Notes under the pieces: model-generated
The model's database searches: none
The model's input: the letters and a program-made list of their open reading frames with translations, nothing else
What the model was told of the DNA's origin: nothing
Origin: Lysobacteraceae bacterium
GTDB lineage: Bacteria > Pseudomonadota > Gammaproteobacteria > DSM-19610
Assembly: GCA_020201295.1 (NCBI GenBank)
Contig: JAIVHA010000154.1
Span: 1-8,147, forward strand
Direction: 5' to 3'
Length of the DNA stretch: 8,147 nt
Part shown: in pieces, positions 5,882-8,147 of the stretch
How positions within the stretch are numbered: the stretch's first letter is position 1
Layout: each line of letters opens with the position of its first letter
Program-made: the position numbers and the translations under genes

Positions 5882-6523
5882 ATGCAGGATTACCAGCAGG
5901 CCTTTCTGGAATTCGCCATCGACGCCGGCGTGCTGCGCTTCGGCGAGTTCACCCTGAAATCCGGGCGCGTCAGCCCCTATTTCTTCAATGCCGGCCTGTT
6001 CAACACCGGCCGCCACCTGGCCCGCTTGGGCCGCTTCTACGCCCAGGCCATCGTCGATTCCGGCCGTGACTTCGATGTGCTGTTCGGGCCCGCCTACAAG
6101 GGCATCCCGCTGGCCGCCGCCACCGGCATCGCCCTGGCCGACCACCACGAGCGCGACCTGCCCTGGTGCTTCAACCGCAAGGAGGCCAAGGACCATGGCG
6201 AGGGCGGCAACCTGGTGGGCGCGCCCTTGCAGGGCCGGGTGCTGATCGTCGACGACGTCATCACCGCCGGCACCGCCATTCGCGAATCCGTGGACCTCAT
6301 CCAGGCCGCCGGCGCCACCCCCGCCGGGGTGGTGATCGCCCTGGACCGCCAGGAACGCGGCCGCGGCGAACGTTCGGCCATCCAGGAGGTGGAGCAGGAC
6401 CTGGGCCTGCCGGTGACCAGCATCGTCACCCTCGCCGACCTGCAGGCCTGGCTGGAAGGCGGCGCCGGCAACGCCGACACCCTGGAACGCATCCGCGCCT
6501 ACCGGGCGGAGTATGGCGTGTAG
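5882..6523 (+). CDS. pyrE: Orotate phosphoribosyltransferase
   Basis: PyrE joins orotate to PRPP to make orotidine 5'-monophosphate, the fifth step of de novo pyrimidine synthesis, in the cytosol as a dimer. The 213-residue length equals that of E. coli PyrE, and the known active-site positions line up: Lys26 (TLKSGR), Tyr72-Lys73 (AYKG), Arg99-Lys100, Lys103 and His105 on the flexible catalytic loop (NRKEAKDHGEGG), and the PRPP-binding motif VLIVDDVITAGTA (120-132) with Asp124-Asp125. ATG 5882 gives the expected N-terminus MQDYQQAFLEFA; the frame continues upstream only as antisense to the exonuclease gene. The ribosome site is weak. No rph gene or leader-attenuator precedes it, so the E. 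coli rph-pyrE attenuation arrangement is absent. The gene is followed by a perfect long inverted repeat and converges on the TSUP gene. Confidence 0.97.
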   Translation: MQDYQQAFLEFAIDAGVLRFGEFTLKSGRVSPYFFNAGLFNTGRHLARLGRFYAQAIVDSGRDFDVLFGPAYKGIPLAAATGIALADHHERDLPWCFNRKEAKDHGEGGNLVGAPLQGRVLIVDDVITAGTAIRESVDLIQAAGATPAGVVIALDRQERGRGERSAIQEVEQDLGLPVTSIVTLADLQAWLEGGAGNADTLERIRAYRAEYGV

Positions 6524-6536
6524 GCACCTGTGGCTC

Positions 6537-6646
6537 ACGTGCCAGCCGGTGTCCTGTTGCGGGACTCGCTGTGAATACATCCCTGTACGCTCGACGGCCG
6601 CGTCCATGCGGCCGACGGTCCCGCAACAGGACACCGGCTGGCACGT
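6537..6646. repeat. 110-bp element bounded by perfect 29-bp inverted repeats
   Basis: The arms 6537-6565 and 6618-6646 are exact reverse complements over 29 bases (the left starts ACGTGCCAGCCGG, the right ends CCGGCTGGCACGT). The 52-bp interior carries a second hairpin with a 7-bp stem CGGCCGC/GCGGCCG (6595-6601 and 6608-6614) around GTCCAT. The interior text, with TGTGAATACATCCCTGTACG, looks like a dispersed intergenic element I associate with gammaproteobacterial genomes. It starts 13 bp after the pyrE stop and could also stop transcription from both sides, though no T-run adjoins it. No coding capacity is seen, so it would be a non-autonomous repeat if mobile. Confidence 0.8.
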
Positions 6647-6672
6647 CTTCCGGCTTTCGAGTACTCCCATGG

Positions 6673-6692
6673 ATACCGGCATGCGCCGGTAT
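6673..6692. repeat. REP-like palindrome ATACCGGC-ATGC-GCCGGTAT
   Basis: Perfect 8-bp arms flank a 4-bp ATGC centre, so the whole 20-mer is palindromic. The flanks (CATGG before, GACAGGG after) match the common REP-type element whose spurious reverse-strand translation reads PVIPAHAGI. Such elements occur in many copies between genes and are often spread by REP-associated tyrosine transposases (RAYT). No RAYT gene is in this window. Confidence 0.75.
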
Positions 6693-6710
6693 GACAGGGT
6701 TATCACAGAC

Positions 6711-6740
6711 CTCTGCGCCCTTTGCGCCTTTGCGGTGAAT
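6711..6740. repeat. Short intergenic repeat with 9-bp units (TTTGCGCC type)
   Basis: Three consecutive 9-base units read CTCTGCGCC, CTTTGCGCC and TTTGCGGTG (6711-6737), followed by AAT. This is the familiar intergenic repeat whose reverse strand reads ATTCACCGCAAAGGCGCAAAG. It ends 11 bp from the stop codon of the TSUP gene. No function is known to me. Confidence 0.65.
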
Positions 6741-6751
6741 ACCATTCCGGT

Positions 6752-7507
6752 TCAACCGAGGATCAGCTTGGCCCCCACCGCCAGGGTGATGACCTCGTAG
6801 ACCCGCTTGATCCAGCGGTTGCCCTTGACGATGGCCAGGTGGGCACCGAGGTAACCGCCCAGCAGCGAACCCAGCAGCAGGGCCGGCAGCCAGTTCCAGC
6901 GAATCTCGCTCAGCAACCCCAGGGTAAGGGCGCCGGCGCCGTTCCAGAACATCCCCACCAGGATCAGGGTGTAGGCCACGGCGCGGCGGTAGTCGAGCCC
7001 GAACCAGCGCACCAGCCAGAGGGTGACGAACAGCCCGGTGCCCGAGGTAAGGGAGCCGTTCAGCACCCCGATGCCGAACAACACCAGGCCGCCCACCCCA
7101 TGGCCCCAGCGGTCGCGGTGCAGCACCGCCTGCACCTGGCCCAGCCCCGGCCGCAGCACGGAGTAGATGCCCAGCCCGGCCGTCAGCAGGCCGAGGGCGA
7201 TTTCCGCCGGCCGGTCCGGCACATGGATGATGAGATGGGCCCCCAGCACCACCCCGGGCAGGCCCGTGGCCAGCAGGTACAGGGCGAAGCGACGCTCCAG
7301 GGGCTCCTCCCTCAAGTGGCGCAGGGTGGCGCCGATACCCAGTGCAACACTGGCGACTTTGTGCGTCGCCAGGGCAACGGCGAAGGGCAGGCCCAGGAAG
7401 ATCAGCGCCGGCAGCTGGATCAGCCCGGCGCCACCCCCGGCAAAGGCCGAGAACAGGTTCGCCAGCAGGGAGATGACGAACAGCAGCAGTTGTTCAAGCA
7501 GATACAT
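6752..7507 (-). CDS. TSUP (TauE/SafE, COG0730) membrane permease
   Basis: The protein has 251 residues, typical of TSUP permeases, and about eight hydrophobic helices in two similar halves. The N-terminal half carries AFAGGGAGLIQLPALIFLG (21-39) and the second half the matching NGSLTSGTGLFVTLWLVR (150-167), the glycine-rich signature seen at the start of each half. Helix-packing glycines recur in GSLLGGYLGAHLA (213-225), and the C-terminus YEVITLAVGAKLI is also typical. TSUP members move sulfite, sulfoacetate, thiosulfate or other small anions; nothing nearby identifies the substrate. ATG 7507 begins the conserved first helix; the ribosome site is poor (GAG about 8 nt upstream). It stands alone, convergent with pyrE and divergent from the DUF4124 gene. 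Confidence 0.9.
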   Translation of the reverse strand: MYLLEQLLLFVISLLANLFSAFAGGGAGLIQLPALIFLGLPFAVALATHKVASVALGIGATLRHLREEPLERRFALYLLATGLPGVVLGAHLIIHVPDRPAEIALGLLTAGLGIYSVLRPGLGQVQAVLHRDRWGHGVGGLVLFGIGVLNGSLTSGTGLFVTLWLVRWFGLDYRRAVAYTLILVGMFWNGAGALTLGLLSEIRWNWLPALLLGSLLGGYLGAHLAIVKGNRWIKRVYEVITLAVGAKLILG

Positions 7508-7524
7508 CCTAAAAACTCATTTCA

Positions 7525-7656
7525 GCCACGGAAGAACACGGAAGACACCGAAATAAAAAACCTCATCGTGAGACTTCGACACATCTCTGGAAGCTGAGTA
7601 GGGCTTTCGTGTCAAGCACATGATCTTTTCCGTGTTTTTCCGTGTGATTCCGTGGC
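7525..7656. repeat. Imperfect inverted repeat built of CCACGGAA-type units
   Basis: The left arm (7525-7553) and the reverse complement of the right arm (7628-7656) share GCCACGGAA, then ACACGGAA, with two mismatches in the first 19 bases and looser matching beyond. Each arm contains about three units spaced roughly 10 bp apart (CCACGGAAGA, ACACGGAAGA, CACCGAAATA). The 74-bp interior has no coding potential. This text matches a widespread bacterial intergenic repeat recognisable from spurious peptides such as PRKNTEDTE. Function is unknown; it could form a cruciform or an mRNA hairpin. Confidence 0.7.
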
Positions 7657-7693
7657 AAATGGGGGGTTGGATTCATCGCATTCCGGTTCGCGT

Positions 7694-7699
7694 TACAAT
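7694..7699 (+). promoter_or_regulatory. Candidate -10 element for the DUF4124 gene
   Basis: TACAAT matches five of six -10 consensus bases and lies 49 bp before the start codon. The best -35-like hexamer at usual spacing is TTCATC (7672-7677, 16-bp spacer), which is weak. Confidence 0.4.
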
Positions 7700-7748
7700 G
7701 TCAGCCACCCAGTCGGGTCATTATCCAGCAGCAAGGAAACTCCACAGC

Positions 7749-8147
7749 ATGAAGTTACCCGCCAGTCTCACCGCCACCCTGCTGCTCGCCACCACCCTGG
7801 GCGCCGGCCTGCCGGGCGCGGCACAGGCCGGCCTGTACAAGTGGACGGATGAACAGGGCAATGTACATTACGGTGATCGGATCCCGCCCCAGTATGCCGA
7901 AAAGGAACAACGGCGGCTGAACGAACAGGGCATCACCGTGGAGGTGAAGGAACGCGCCAAGACCCCCGCGGAGCTGGCCGAGGAACAGCGCCTGGCGAAG
8001 GTCGAAGCGGAACAGGCGGAGCTTCGTCGCCAGCAACGGGAACGGGACCGCATCCTGCTCGACACCTTCGGTAACCAAGACGAAATCATCATGACCCGCG
8101 ACGGCAAGGTGAGCGCCATCGATGCCATCATCCGCGTCACCCTGGGA
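7749..8147 (+). CDS. Secreted DUF4124 domain protein (5' part)
   Basis: The frame opens at ATG 7749 and is still open after 133 codons at the window edge, so the C-terminus is missing. Residues 1-27 form a signal peptide (MKLPASLTATLLLATTLGAG, then AQA), placing the protein in the periplasm or envelope. The mature protein begins at once with the DUF4124 motif GLYKWTDEQGNVHYGDRIPP (28-47). A highly charged helical stretch (about 70-102, rich in Glu, Arg, Gln and Ala) follows and is probably a coiled coil, then FGNQDEIIMTRDGKVSAIDAI. DUF4124 proteins are common in proteobacteria and have no established function. AAGGAA lies upstream of the start at a somewhat long spacing of about 11 nt. No further gene is visible to suggest a role. 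Confidence 0.85.
   Translation, partial: MKLPASLTATLLLATTLGAGLPGAAQAGLYKWTDEQGNVHYGDRIPPQYAEKEQRRLNEQGITVEVKERAKTPAELAEEQRLAKVEAEQAELRRQQRERDRILLDTFGNQDEIIMTRDGKVSAIDAIIRVTLG

Larger units (their letters stand above)
7508..7748. other. Intergenic region between the TSUP and DUF4124 genes
   Basis: This 241-bp gap contains no plausible gene. About half is a repeat element (7525-7656). The remainder holds a likely promoter for the DUF4124 gene and its leader. I see no clear promoter for the divergent TSUP gene; it would have to lie within the repeat or the 70 bp it encloses. Confidence 0.6.

Noticed and set aside
6426..6755. Minus-strand ORF with PVIPAHAGIHG and HRKGAKGAE
   Set aside because: These are well-known spurious translations of REP-type and TTTGCGCC-type intergenic repeats, not protein motifs.
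6513..6800. Small plus-strand ORF over the repeats, with peptide CQPVSCCGT and its partner VPQQDTGWH
   Set aside because: It translates the two arms of the inverted repeat and the REP-like element. Both strands give nearly the same peptide only because the DNA is palindromic.
6537..7656. CRISPR array or transposon flanking the TSUP gene
   Set aside because: The repeats on the two sides belong to different families, there are no regular spacers, and the TSUP gene is a normal permease without transposase neighbours.

Overview
The window is GC-rich chromosomal DNA that reads as an ordinary gammaproteobacterium. The gene set (YggT, DUF4426, AmpG, a Crc/ExoIII-type enzyme beside pyrE, TSUP, DUF4124) resembles Pseudomonas-like and Chromatiales-like genomes. 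I cannot name a genus. No phage, IS transposase, CRISPR, tRNA or rRNA is visible. Coding density is high, and the non-coding DNA sits in four gaps (308-573, 2548-2663, 6524-6751, 7508-7748). The last two are filled with intergenic repeat elements.

Layout. A plus-strand block opens with the 3' end of a yggT gene (to 307). A 266-bp gap follows with a perfect CRP/Vfr-type palindrome, then a large soluble dynamin-like GTPase (574-2547) and a small secreted DUF4426 protein (2664-3104). DUF4426 overlaps by 11 bp, tail to tail, the last gene of a minus-strand block read from 5817 down to 3094. That block holds an exonuclease III/AP endonuclease of the Crc subfamily, an AmpG-type MFS permease and a COG2836 membrane protein, spaced tightly enough to be one operon. 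pyrE (5882-6523, plus) diverges from the exonuclease gene across 64 bp. pyrE converges on a TSUP permease gene (6752-7507, minus) across a gap with three repeat elements. After another repeat, the start of a secreted DUF4124 protein gene (7749 onward, plus) runs off the window.

How the genes fit together. Most are housekeeping: pyrimidine synthesis (pyrE), DNA repair or a Crc-like role (xth/crc-like), and recycling of cell-wall muropeptides (ampG). Two different membrane families that are both commonly labelled 'sulfite exporter TauE/SafE' are present. The least understood gene is the dynamin-like GTPase. It stands alone, has a modified P-loop, and lies between yggT and DUF4426, where Pseudomonas as I recall it carries metX and metW. 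It is preceded by a CRP-type site at the spacing expected of a class II promoter. This GTPase with its palindrome is the best candidate here for undescribed biology, but no multi-gene system is visible.
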